From contig JACPMR010000015.1 in NCBI GenBank assembly GCA_016185945.1, forward strand, positions 153,543 to 217,542: DNA of 64,000 nucleotides, read 5' to 3'. The DNA comes from Candidatus Woesearchaeota archaeon. GTDB taxonomy: Archaea > Nanobdellota > Nanobdellia > Woesearchaeales > GW2011-AR4. The notes below the pieces were generated by a model. That model was not told where the DNA came from. It saw nothing but the letters and a program-made list of their open reading frames with translations, and made no database searches. Positions 50,620-59,042 of the stretch are shown piece after piece; position 1 is the stretch's first letter; every line of letters begins with the position of its first letter. Both the position numbers and the translations under genes were made by a program.

Positions 50620-51516
50620 ATGACATTATATGAGCACATTTCTTCCAACAAAAGGAAATCAATATTATTAATTGGAATTTTCTTTATTGTTATAGGGCTT
50701 ATTGGCTATGCCTTTGGACTTTATTTTGGGGATATTTTTATCGGACTGGCTTTTGCGATTATTGTCTCGATAATAATGACATTGGTAAGTTTTTATTCAG
50801 GCGATAAAATAATTTTAAGGATGAGCCATGCTGTTCCAGCCGACAAAAGAGAGTATCCTCATCTCGTCAATACAGTTGAGGGGTTGGCAATAGCTGCAGG
50901 AATGCCAAAGCCAAAAATTTATGTCATTGAGGACAGCGCAATAAATGCCTTTGCAACGGGCAGGGACCTAAAGCATTCATCTGTCACAGTCACAACAGGC
51001 GCTGTTAAAAGACTTAAAAGGGACGAGCTTGAAGGCGTTATAGCGCATGAGATGGCCCACATAAGAAATTATGACATAAGGATGATGATGTTTGTTGTTG
51101 TTCTTGTAGGCGTTATTGCTTTGCTCAGCGACATGTTTCTTAGAACATTAATTTATGGCAGAAGAGGAGAAAGCAGAAGAATCGGTGGCTTGATTGGAGC
51201 TATAATTATCCTGATTGGACTTATACTGGCAATTTTGTCACCATTAATTGCACAACTGATTAAGCTTGCTGTAAGCAGAAAAAGGGAATTTCTTGCAGAT
51301 GCTGACGGCGTCCTGCTCAGCAGGAACCCTCAAGGATTGGCGAATGCATTGAAGAGGATAAGGGACGACAAAGAGCCATTGGTTGAGGCAGCAAACAAGG
51401 CAACTGCCCATCTTTTCATTGAGAATCCATTAAGAACTTTTAAAGGAAGGGTTAACGCGCTTTTCTCAACACATCCCGATATTAGTGAAAGGATTAAGCG
51501 ATTAGAGGGCTTCTAA
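50620..51516 (+). CDS. htpX: HtpX-type M48 membrane protease (second copy)
   Basis: The zinc motif is HEMAH (143-147) with the third ligand in SRKREFLADADGV. Two N-terminal membrane segments and two between the motifs (MMMFVVVLVGVIALLSD, LIGAIIILIGLILAIL) match HtpX. It is transcribed with lemA. It is about 35-40 percent identical by eye to the copy at 49115, so the pair is an old duplication with distinct promoters. It overlaps a convergent gene by 15 nt. Confidence 0.93.
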   Translation: MTLYEHISSNKRKSILLIGIFFIVIGLIGYAFGLYFGDIFIGLAFAIIVSIIMTLVSFYSGDKIILRMSHAVPADKREYPHLVNTVEGLAIAAGMPKPKIYVIEDSAINAFATGRDLKHSSVTVTTGAVKRLKRDELEGVIAHEMAHIRNYDIRMMMFVVVLVGVIALLSDMFLRTLIYGRRGESRRIGGLIGAIIILIGLILAILSPLIAQLIKLAVSRKREFLADADGVLLSRNPQGLANALKRIRDDKEPLVEAANKATAHLFIENPLRTFKGRVNALFSTHPDISERIKRLEGF

Positions 51517-51858
51517 ATAAGAATCCATGCCTTCAATCTGCCTTAATTTTGTATGCCTAAATAAAAATTCTCGGAATCTATTGTTGATTTTTACTCCGTT
51601 TTTTTGCAAATTGGAATTTAATTTTGAATATAGCTGTTTGCCTTCTCTATCAAGATCTGTAAGTATGATGCATTCTTTATTAAAATTTGATATTTCCTCA
51701 ACAATCTGAAACAAGGGCTTTTTGTTTAATTCGATTATATTGTTTATGCCTAGTTTTTGTAATGCGGCTTTATCTTTCTTGCCTTCGACAATAACCAAAA
51801 TGTTGGAATTTTTGATTTTTTCAATGAATTTATTTAAGTCGTCGATTTTTGAATCCAT
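51502..51858 (-). CDS. Stand-alone TOPRIM domain protein
   Basis: This 118-residue protein shows the TOPRIM metal motifs: ILVIVEGKKDKAAL with the conserved Glu, and IILTDLDREGKQL with D-x-D. It resembles the UPF0292/small-TOPRIM group linked to RNase M5 and primase-like domains. Placed convergent to htpX and divergent from the primase gene at 51948. The substrate (RNA or DNA) is not determined. Confidence 0.85.
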   Translation of the reverse strand: MDSKIDDLNKFIEKIKNSNILVIVEGKKDKAALQKLGINNIIELNKKPLFQIVEEISNFNKECIILTDLDREGKQLYSKLNSNLQKNGVKINNRFREFLFRHTKLRQIEGMDSYLEAL

Positions 51859-51947
51859 TCGTTTTGTTTATTTTTATTGCTTTAAATAATTTTTGGGTTA
51901 CGGCTTAAAACAATAACCATTAAAAACCCAAAAACTTATCCACGATT

Positions 51948-53318
51948 ATGATTCCTCTCAATGTTTCATTAAGCTATTACAAAAGAGACGATGTTAGGGA
52001 AGAGATTATTGCAAATGCAAAGGACAGGGAAGTTGCAGCAAGGTTTAATGACAATTTCGGCAAAAGGCCTGATGTTTTGAGGCACACAAACGATATTCTT
52101 GAGCTTGCAAAGCAGGGCGCTACCTCATTCCACGCATCTGAAGAGCTGTGGAAAAATCCCTTGCAGATTGACACTTCTTTGAGAAAGCATGAGCTGGACA
52201 GAATAAGGATTGGCTGGGACTTGGTGCTTGACATTGACTGCGGAGTTTTTGAGTATTCAAAGATAGCGGCTGATTTGGTAATCAAGGCGCTAAAATTCCA
52301 CAAAATAGAATCCATTTCCTGCAAGTTTTCAGGCAACAGGGGCTTTCATATTGGAGTGCCATTTGAGGCATTTCCTGAAAGGGTAAGGAACCAGGAAACA
52401 AGAAACCTCTTTCCAGAGGCACCAAGAAGAATCGCGCTCTATATAAGGGAAATGATTAAAAAGCCATTGGCAGAGAAGATTATGGAGTTTGAGAAAAATA
52501 ACTTCAATGCCATAATTGAAAAAACAGGCAAAAAGGCAAATGAGATACTTTATTATGAAAGCAAAACGAGGTTGCTGAATCCAGAGCCGTTCTTGAACAT
52601 TGATACTTTGCTTATTTCCCAAAGGCATCTTTACAGAATGCCCTATTCATTGCATGAAAAATCTGGATTAGTTTCAACACCATTAAACCCTGAAAAAGTT
52701 TTATTATTTAGGAAAGAATTTGCAATACCGAAAAATGTTAGGATAAGCAAGCATAGATTCTTGGCAAGAGACAATGTTGAGAAAGGCGAGGCAAAACAAT
52801 TGCTGACAGAGGCGCTTGACTTCAGCATTAAACAGGAAGAGACAATCTTGAAAGAAAAAAAGGAATTTGAAGTTCCTGAAAAAGCATTGCCAGAAGAATT
52901 GTTTCCACCGTGCATCAAATTGATTCTCAATGGCTTGGAAGACGGCAGGAAAAGGGCTTTGTTCATCTTGATTAATTACTTCACTTCAATTGGCTGGGAC
53001 TATGGGGTGATAGAGAAAAGGCTGAAAGAATGGAATGCAAAGAACAAAGAGCAGCTAAGAGAGGTTTACCTGCTTGGGCAGTTGAGATACCACAAGCAGA
53101 TGCATAAAAAGATACTGCCGCCGAACTGCCCGAAAAGAGAAAACAATATTCCATTGGCAATACAGCAAAATTATTATACAGACATAGGAATTTGCAAGCC
53201 AGACAATTTTTGTGCAAAAATAAAGAATCCTGCGCAGTATACTACGAGAAAGGCGTGGATGATAAATAGAAATAGTAAGGGGAAGACAGAAAAGAATATC
53301 AATATTAATAAAATATAG
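51948..53318 (+). CDS. priS: Single-chain DNA primase: PriS catalytic domain plus PriL-type Fe-S domain
   Basis: Residues 1-300 are the catalytic primase: LVLDIDCGV with D95 and D97, the nucleotide-binding SGNRGFHI (128-135) and NIDTLLISQRHLYRMPYSLH with the third acidic residue. Residues 310-440 resemble the C-terminal domain of the large subunit: LFPPCIKLILNGLEDGRKRA, PPNCPKR and IGICKPDNFCAKIKNP, giving four cysteines (322, 394, 416, 422) for a 4Fe-4S cluster. Such a fused monomer replaces the usual PriS/PriL pair in some DPANN. The N-terminal part of PriL is missing. Confidence 0.92.
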   Translation: MIPLNVSLSYYKRDDVREEIIANAKDREVAARFNDNFGKRPDVLRHTNDILELAKQGATSFHASEELWKNPLQIDTSLRKHELDRIRIGWDLVLDIDCGVFEYSKIAADLVIKALKFHKIESISCKFSGNRGFHIGVPFEAFPERVRNQETRNLFPEAPRRIALYIREMIKKPLAEKIMEFEKNNFNAIIEKTGKKANEILYYESKTRLLNPEPFLNIDTLLISQRHLYRMPYSLHEKSGLVSTPLNPEKVLLFRKEFAIPKNVRISKHRFLARDNVEKGEAKQLLTEALDFSIKQEETILKEKKEFEVPEKALPEELFPPCIKLILNGLEDGRKRALFILINYFTSIGWDYGVIEKRLKEWNAKNKEQLREVYLLGQLRYHKQMHKKILPPNCPKRENNIPLAIQQNYYTDIGICKPDNFCAKIKNPAQYTTRKAWMINRNSKGKTEKNININKI

Positions 53319-53378
53319 TAGGATATAACTAAAATTTTCATTGAAAAAGTAAATAGATTTTAAAAATTTTTAGATTTC

Positions 53379-54929
53379 TTATTCAATAATGAACTCTTTA
53401 AGACTTGATTTATTCTTAGAGATGTAGCCAACAATATAATTTTTATAGGTGTCATCTTTTGTAAATAAGAATTTTCCATTCAAATGTATATTTGCTAGTG
53501 GCATAATTATGGAAGAGTTTATTTCACCAATAGGTTTAGAATTTTGAGGATTATCATAAAAAATTCTTATTTCTTGTTCTTCTTGAATTTTAGGTGGAGG
53601 TAAATGTAAAGATTTCAATGGAAGTTTAGTTGGAATTTTTGTTACAAGAACATCAAAACCTAAATCAGTAATTATCCATTCTTTCGGTATTTTAGTTTCT
53701 TTAGCCATTTTAGTAATCTCATGTTCTAAAAAATCATTCAGTATTGTGTATAGTGGATTAGAAGGTGTGGGTTTCAATACTGAACTATCTATAAAGGTTT
53801 CACATATTAAAACTGGCTTTAAAGGTTCCCTATAGATAGTTTTTCTAAGAATATTAACATCAAATTCTTCTTCCTTGCTGAGTTTCTTTTTAGTTTTGAG
53901 TGTTTTGTATAGTTCTCGACAGCAAGCTAAAAAGTTATAATCATCATAAACTTCGAATATACTAAAATCTTTTTTGTCCATAGATTCTATTAATTCTTTT
54001 GGATTTACAAACTTATTAGCTTTTAAAAGTGCTTGATACGATTTTTCGGCTAACCAATTGAATCCAAGATTTGTTTTATGATAAAAAATTTGATTATACA
54101 AAAAATACCGTGCAAACATAAAATACTCAATAGACTTAAGTGCTTTGTATTTAAAAACAATTTCTCTTTCCTTAGAATCTACCTCCATATTTTCTATGAT
54201 GTGTTCAAATTCATAAAACCCATATTTTACACCAGCAGATAGGCTATCACGTTTTAAATAATCACACTTATCAGCATCAAGTTCTGAATGCAAGATACCC
54301 ATATAAATTCCATCATCTATATCTCCACAAATAGTCCTTTGAATTTTAAATTTGCTTGCTTCAAAATCACTTTTAAATTCTTTTTCTAATATGCTGTTAA
54401 TCTCCGGATGATTTTCTATAATCATACTCCCCACTAGTTCGTGTCCAAATATCTCTTTGATATTCCTTGTTTTATCTTTATGAATTCTAATAATATCTTT
54501 TACTAAATCTATGTTTAAGACTTTTAAATAGTCTTCTTTGGGTTTATATTCTTTTTCTGAGGTAGTCTGGATTATTGTTTCTGGTAAAAAACTTTTAGAG
54601 ACATTTTCTAGAGTATGGGAAAAAGGGCTATGTCCCATGTCATGAAGAAGTGCAGCTAATCGAATTATTCTAATTTCATTATCTTTTAATATCTCTTTAT
54701 CCTTATTAATTTGCTTGCACATAAGATTAGCATAATATAAAACACCTAAAGAATGAGAAAATCTAGTATGTGTGGCCGAAGGGAAAGTCATACTCAAAAA
54801 TCCATTTTGATGAATTCTTCTTAATCGTTGAAATATTGGTAAGTTTATTATTTTTAATTCAGTTTCAGATAACCCTATTAGTCCACATGTAGCATCTCGG
54901 ATAACTTTATATTTAAAAGGATCAACCAC
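53379..54929 (-). CDS. HD-domain dNTP triphosphohydrolase-like protein (SAMHD1/YwfO group)
   Basis: The HD core is complete: FPSATHTRFSHSLGV (H59), LLHDMGHSPFSH (H96, D97, H100) and a late Asp in HSELDADKCDYLKRDS, the signature of the SAMHD1-like group. An extended helical region and a C-terminal beta part follow (516 aa). It lies 11 nt after a YwgA-like gene on the same strand. Related proteins hydrolyse dNTPs and in several bacteria limit phage DNA synthesis. Codon use is AT-rich compared with the primase next door. Confidence 0.85.
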   Translation of the reverse strand: MVDPFKYKVIRDATCGLIGLSETELKIINLPIFQRLRRIHQNGFLSMTFPSATHTRFSHSLGVLYYANLMCKQINKDKEILKDNEIRIIRLAALLHDMGHSPFSHTLENVSKSFLPETIIQTTSEKEYKPKEDYLKVLNIDLVKDIIRIHKDKTRNIKEIFGHELVGSMIIENHPEINSILEKEFKSDFEASKFKIQRTICGDIDDGIYMGILHSELDADKCDYLKRDSLSAGVKYGFYEFEHIIENMEVDSKEREIVFKYKALKSIEYFMFARYFLYNQIFYHKTNLGFNWLAEKSYQALLKANKFVNPKELIESMDKKDFSIFEVYDDYNFLACCRELYKTLKTKKKLSKEEEFDVNILRKTIYREPLKPVLICETFIDSSVLKPTPSNPLYTILNDFLEHEITKMAKETKIPKEWIITDLGFDVLVTKIPTKLPLKSLHLPPPKIQEEQEIRIFYDNPQNSKPIGEINSSIIMPLANIHLNGKFLFTKDDTYKNYIVGYISKNKSSLKEFIIE

Positions 54930-54940
54930 ATAATACCCCC

Positions 54941-55465
54941 TTAAGATTGTAAAGCATTTTTTATATCATTTAGTATATGTATAGCTTCCATTATTAAATT
55001 TCTTTTATCACTAAACTTGGGTTTTATTTCTATCAACCGATTTATTAAAACCTCATTTTCGATTTGATTTTCTTGCCTTATATACTCTAACGATGCTGCT
55101 ATTTCCATAAGTTCCGGTTTATCAAGAAAATTTTTTATTTTCATGGAGTATTTTTCTGTTTTTTGGTTAATATCTTCTCCCACAAATTTTATATTTCTAG
55201 AACTAATTTCATCAGAGTACTCCTGTTCTTTTTCTTTGAATATGTAACCTATACCATTTACTGCTTTTGAATATGGACCATTTATATGCCATACGAAATT
55301 ATAACCTAGACTTATACCTGTTAAGGATTGAAAAAGATAAACCATTTTTACAAATATTAGTCTTTTATTAAAATTATCATCATAATCAGAAAAAAAATTT
55401 TGGTCGAACATACCAACTTTTTTAGTTAATAGGGTTATACCTCCTAGATACTCTGGTAGTACCAT
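54941..55465 (-). CDS. YwgA-like protein upstream of the HD gene
   Basis: The pattern FNKRLIFVKMVYLFQSLTGI then YNFVWHINGPYSKAVNGIGY matches the core of YwgA/DUF4065-like winged-helix proteins, which have K-L-x-K-x-x-Y/F followed some 20 residues later by GPYS. In Bacillus subtilis ywgA lies next to the HD gene ywfO, the same pairing as here. It starts about 22 nt after GAGGTGAT on its strand. The regulatory or sensor role for the HD hydrolase is inferred from context only. Confidence 0.55.
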   Translation of the reverse strand: MVLPEYLGGITLLTKKVGMFDQNFFSDYDDNFNKRLIFVKMVYLFQSLTGISLGYNFVWHINGPYSKAVNGIGYIFKEKEQEYSDEISSRNIKFVGEDINQKTEKYSMKIKNFLDKPELMEIAASLEYIRQENQIENEVLINRLIEIKPKFSDKRNLIMEAIHILNDIKNALQS

Positions 55466-55657
55466 TATATCACCTCATTTAAATCCTACAATGTAATTGT
55501 TTATAAATTTTACGTGTAAATGTCCAGTGTCCAGTGCTTATTTACGATATAGAAAATAATAAAAGCCATGCACCGCTAACCTTAACAGCTCAGAATTTAG
55601 AAAACTATATAAATAACCAAATAAACAACACATAAAAGCAAAAAATGAGGTGATTAG

Positions 55658-55846
55658 ATGGCTTTTGGCGTTCAGGAGATAACACTTGCTATTATCATAG
55701 GCACATTAGCGGCTATAGTTTATTCTTTAAGGATTTTAGTTTTGATGGAAAGAAGGATCGCAAGGATAGAAATGCATATTGAGAGAGTTGTTGACAAGAT
55801 TATAAAGGAAGAAATAAAGATTGAGAGAGCAATGAAAAGAAGATAG
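55658..55846 (+). CDS. Small membrane-anchored coiled-coil protein
   Basis: A single transmembrane segment (about 7-30) is followed by a cytoplasmic helix of repeated charged pairs (RRIARIEMHIERVVDKIIKE). At 62 residues it looks like a dimerising anchor. GAGGTGATTAG gives a perfect Shine-Dalgarno start, and a TATA-like CTATATAAATA is upstream. The function is not recognised. Confidence 0.65.
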   Translation: MAFGVQEITLAIIIGTLAAIVYSLRILVLMERRIARIEMHIERVVDKIIKEEIKIERAMKRR

Positions 55847-55848
55847 CT

Positions 55849-56238
55849 TTAATAAGATATCAACTCCTCAAAAGAAACCCCCCTAAGTTCTGCCTTTTTT
55901 GAGTCTATTACATAGCCTGTTTTTGTTTTATCGATGTCATCAATGCCTATGAAAAGCCACTCTTTTCTTGCAAACCTGACTGCAAACCATGGGTGGGCAT
56001 CAAAAATGTTTGAGAATTCTTTGAGTTGCTGAACATCATGCTCATCAAGATAGATTTTTGTATTTTTTGATGATTTGCACTCTATGGCCATTCTTCTTGT
56101 CTTGTTGCCGACAAGCAAGTCAGGTCCTGGATATTTCATTGAGCCGGAGCCGGCTGATCTGATTGTAGCCCAGCCCTTTGCCCAGAACATATGCAATAAT
56201 TCTCTTTCTGCCTTTGAACCCTTTTGCTTTACTGACAT
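55849..56238 (-). CDS. hjc: Holliday junction resolvase Hjc
   Basis: The archaeal resolvase cuts four-way junctions. Motifs of the nuclease fold are KGSKAERELLHMF with Glu, PGPDLLVGNKTRRMAIECKS with the Asp and the E-x-K catalytic pair, and EHDVQQLKEFSNIF. The length of 129 aa is normal. ATG 56238 (MSVKQKGSKAEREL) lies 2 nt after the rnz stop, so the two genes are cotranscribed. Confidence 0.95.
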   Translation of the reverse strand: MSVKQKGSKAERELLHMFWAKGWATIRSAGSGSMKYPGPDLLVGNKTRRMAIECKSSKNTKIYLDEHDVQQLKEFSNIFDAHPWFAVRFARKEWLFIGIDDIDKTKTGYVIDSKKAELRGVSFEELISY

Positions 56239-56239
56239 T

Positions 56240-57130
56240 TTATAGAGCAATTTTCATGAAATCCTTTGCGCAGATTACATTATCAAAAATATCTCGTGCA
56301 TCTTCCTCTAATTCTTGGGTGTTTTTGTAGCGGGCGCTGAAATGTATCAAAACGAGCTGCTTTGCATTTGCCTTGTTTGCAACCTGGGCTGCCTGCTTTG
56401 CAGTCATATGCCCGTATTCCTCGCTTTTGCCTACAAGCTTTGAAGAGTAGGTTGCCTCACAAATGAGCAAATCAGCGTCTTCTGCAATTTTATAGCAGTT
56501 GTCGCAAAGGACTGTGTCTGTAATATAAGCGATTTTCTTGCCTTGCTCGATATAGGTTACATCATCTGGGGCTATTTTTTTGCCATTGTATTCAACTGCA
56601 GTGCCTTGCTGCAGTTTTCCTATTAAAGGGCCAAAAGGAATTCCAAATTTTTTAACTTTCTTCATGTCAATCTTTCTCCTGTCCTTTTCCACAAAACTAT
56701 AACCAAGTGTTTCTATCCCATGTTCTAATGGATACGCCTCTAATTGAAAATCACTATTATCAAAGAAAATGCCTTTCTTGGCTTCTTTAACTGCAAAGTT
56801 TAATCTTTTGTCAAACACAAATGCCTCAAACATTTTTTCCATTCTTTTTTTCGTTCCAATCGGACCATAGATTTCCAGCTTATTACCATAATCCATTGAG
56901 CTTAAGGTTTGAATCAAGCCAGGCAGACCAAGCACATGGTCACCATGCCAGTGACTAAGCAATATTTTTGTTATTTTTGTCAAGCTAATGCCGGCTATCT
57001 TGAATTGGCGCTGAGTGCCTTCGCCGCAGTCAAACAAAATGCCTTCAGAGCCATAGCTAAGGAAAACTGCTATCTGGTTTCTTTCCTTTGTCGGCACCAT
57101 AGATGATGTGCCTAGAAATGTAAGTTGCAT
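56240..57130 (-). CDS. rnz: RNase Z (tRNA 3' endonuclease)
   Basis: It removes the 3' trailer of tRNA precursors. Motifs are LGTSSMVPTKERN, the zinc motif LLSHWHGDHVLGLPG (H60, H62, D64, H65), the PxKxRN/flexible-arm region, ITDTVLCDNC and the late HFSARY. The length of 296 aa matches the short form. Both tRNA genes here lack an encoded CCA, so RNase Z cleavage followed by Cca addition is the expected path. It is followed by hjc. Confidence 0.95.
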   Translation of the reverse strand: MQLTFLGTSSMVPTKERNQIAVFLSYGSEGILFDCGEGTQRQFKIAGISLTKITKILLSHWHGDHVLGLPGLIQTLSSMDYGNKLEIYGPIGTKKRMEKMFEAFVFDKRLNFAVKEAKKGIFFDNSDFQLEAYPLEHGIETLGYSFVEKDRRKIDMKKVKKFGIPFGPLIGKLQQGTAVEYNGKKIAPDDVTYIEQGKKIAYITDTVLCDNCYKIAEDADLLICEATYSSKLVGKSEEYGHMTAKQAAQVANKANAKQLVLIHFSARYKNTQELEEDARDIFDNVICAKDFMKIAL

Positions 57131-57284
57131 AGTGCTTTGAATTGCGGCAGGGTTTTTTAATGTTTTGTATGGTTTTTGTTTTCAATATCAAAGAACAAGA
57201 GTACAAACAAAATAATAAATACTAAACTTCTTGACACAACCTTTTTAAACCATTTAAAATACCAATTTCTATATAAGCAAAAAT

Positions 57285-57878
57285 ATGACAGCTAAGAAAA
57301 AGGAAGAAGAAATACTTCCTAAGAAAGAAGAAAAGGAAACTAAAGAACCAAAAGAGCCTGTCAAAGCATACTTCAGCAAAGAAAGAGTGCTTACAGAAAG
57401 CTCGGACAATGCTAGAGAGCTTTATAACCAAAGCAGATATGGGGAATTGCTAGATGATGGTAGAGCACAGCTTTCCTTGATTGAGGCGCTTTACCTTATT
57501 GAGAAGAAAAGAGCTATTGTTTATGATTCCAGAAACAAGATAATTGACTTTGAGACATTCATGAAGAAAGCACAGAAGGCAGAGCCGAATTTCTGGGTTA
57601 GATACTGCGTCTATAAGGATATAAGAAACAGGGGGTACATCATCAAGACTGCTTTGAAATTTGGAGCTGACTTCAGGATTTATGACAGGGGGGTAAAGCC
57701 AGGAGAAGACCATGCAAGATGGGTTGTTTTCCCTGTAAGCGAGGGCTCTACATTAACCTGGTATGAGTTCTCTGCTAAAAATAGGGTTGCGCATAGCACA
57801 AAGAAAAGGTTGCTGATTGGATGTGTGGATGATGAGGGAGATTGTACGTATTGGGAAGTGAGATGGCTGAGACCATAA
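57285..57878 (+). CDS. endA: tRNA-splicing endonuclease EndA
   Basis: It cuts bulge-helix-bulge introns from tRNA and rRNA. The catalytic triad is Y133 (FRIYDRGVKPG), H143 (GEDHARWVVFP) and K174 (AHSTKKRLLIG), with the canonical 10 and 31 residue spacing. The length of 197 aa corresponds to the short homotetrameric/heterotetrameric form with a Lys/Glu-rich N-terminal extension. It is directly relevant to the three-intron tRNA-Leu gene in this window. A partner structural subunit is not seen nearby. Confidence 0.95.
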   Translation: MTAKKKEEEILPKKEEKETKEPKEPVKAYFSKERVLTESSDNARELYNQSRYGELLDDGRAQLSLIEALYLIEKKRAIVYDSRNKIIDFETFMKKAQKAEPNFWVRYCVYKDIRNRGYIIKTALKFGADFRIYDRGVKPGEDHARWVVFPVSEGSTLTWYEFSAKNRVAHSTKKRLLIGCVDDEGDCTYWEVRWLRP

Positions 57879-57921
57879 ATTCATCAAAACATATATAAAA
57901 CATTCTTCTTTAGTTTGTTTT

Positions 57922-58812
57922 ATGGAAACCAGAGACAAGATTATTGAGATTGTTAAGGTTAAAGGGCCTGTTCTGCCTGTGCAGATTTCTAAGGAGATTG
58001 GCAGCAATATTTTGATGGCTTCTGCGCATCTTGCTGAGCTGACTGCAAGCGGCAATTTGAAAATCTCAACAATCAAAGTCGGCGGCTCTCCGCTTTATTA
58101 TTTGCCCGGGCAGGAATCAATGCTGCAAAAATTTACGGGAAACATGAATGACAAGGAAAAGAAGGCATTTGATTTATTGCAGCAAAGCAGGATTTTGAGG
58201 GATTCTGAGCAAGAACCAGTCATAAGGGTTGCATTAAGGGAAATAAAGGATTTTGCGATTCCGCTTAATGTCAATTATAACAATAACAGGGAAGTATTCT
58301 GGAAGTGGTATTTGACAAGCAATAATGAGGCAGAACAATTAATTAAATCAAAACTTGACATTCTTGAAAAGCCGATAGAAAAGAAGATCGAAGAAAAAGC
58401 ACAGCAGGAAATTAAACAGCAAAAAATAGAAGAAAAAACAGTAGAACAATCACAACAATTAAAACAAAAAACAACAAGAAAATACAAGCCAAGAGAAAAA
58501 GAAGACAATTTCCTGAAAGATATTATGAAGTTTTTTGAGAAAAACAAGATAAATGTGGTTAGTTCTGAGGTTATTAAGAAAAATTCTGAGATTGATTTTA
58601 TTGTGGAGATTCCAAGTGTTGTAGGAAATTTGCAATATTATTGTAAGGCGAGAAATAAGAGAAGGATAAGCGATTCTGATTTGAGCCAAGCTTATGTCAA
58701 GGGGCAGCTGAAGAGGCTGCCTGTCATTGTCCTTTCGCCAGGCGAGTTATCAACAAAAGCACTAGATATGATGGGAAAAGAATTGAGCAATTTGACGTTC
58801 AAGAAAATTTAA
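57922..58812 (+). CDS. Winged-helix protein with restriction-endonuclease-like C-terminus
   Basis: The N-terminus (about 1-75) is a winged helix (RDKIIEIVKVKGPVLPVQIS, MASAHLAELTASGNLKISTI). A middle helical part and a Gln/Lys-rich linker follow. The C-terminal 100 residues look like a nuclease fold (SEIDFIVEIPSVVGNLQYYC, then YVKGQLKRLPVIVLSPGELS), though the usual E-x-K is CKAR here, so activity is uncertain. TATA-like ACATATATAAA is upstream. The role is unknown. Confidence 0.6.
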   Translation: METRDKIIEIVKVKGPVLPVQISKEIGSNILMASAHLAELTASGNLKISTIKVGGSPLYYLPGQESMLQKFTGNMNDKEKKAFDLLQQSRILRDSEQEPVIRVALREIKDFAIPLNVNYNNNREVFWKWYLTSNNEAEQLIKSKLDILEKPIEKKIEEKAQQEIKQQKIEEKTVEQSQQLKQKTTRKYKPREKEDNFLKDIMKFFEKNKINVVSSEVIKKNSEIDFIVEIPSVVGNLQYYCKARNKRRISDSDLSQAYVKGQLKRLPVIVLSPGELSTKALDMMGKELSNLTFKKI

Positions 58813-58854
58813 TACAAATTTTGGTAAAATCAAAAAATTTCAAAACAATAAAAA

Positions 58855-59016
58855 TAAATCAAACGAAAAAAGAGAGCGTCCTTTGGATTCTATAGATGAA
58901 GAAGGAAACCAGCTTTTGATTGACTTATTAAATGTATTGGCGAGGCAAAATCGATTGAAAGGGAAGATTTTGCCGAGCTGTAAATATTGTTGCCGAAGGC
59001 AACGGATTGAAAAAAT
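58855..59016 (-). repeat. Dispersed structured element, copy 10 (hybrid)
   Basis: Read on the plus strand it begins AAATCAAACGAAAAAAGAGAGCG and has AGCGTCCTT...AAGGAAACCAGCT (hairpin 3 with another paired change). A different middle with GGCAAAATC...GATTTTGCC (9 bp) follows, then the terminal hairpin GTTGCC-GAA-GGCAAC (58989-59003) and GGATTGAAAA. The end matches copies 6 and 7. Confidence 0.75.
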
Positions 59017-59026
59017 AAATTCAAAA

Positions 59027-59042
59027 TATATAAAATATCAAA
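59027..59042 (+). promoter_or_regulatory. TATA-like box before fen1
   Basis: AATATATAAAATATC lies directly before the ATG at 59043, closer than the usual 25 nt, so the real transcription start may be farther upstream within the dispersed element. Confidence 0.3.

Noticed and set aside
58989..59012. CRISPR-repeat-like end (palindrome followed by GGATTGAAA)
   Set aside because: Copies are single and dispersed over tens of kilobases, with no spacer arrays and no cas genes.
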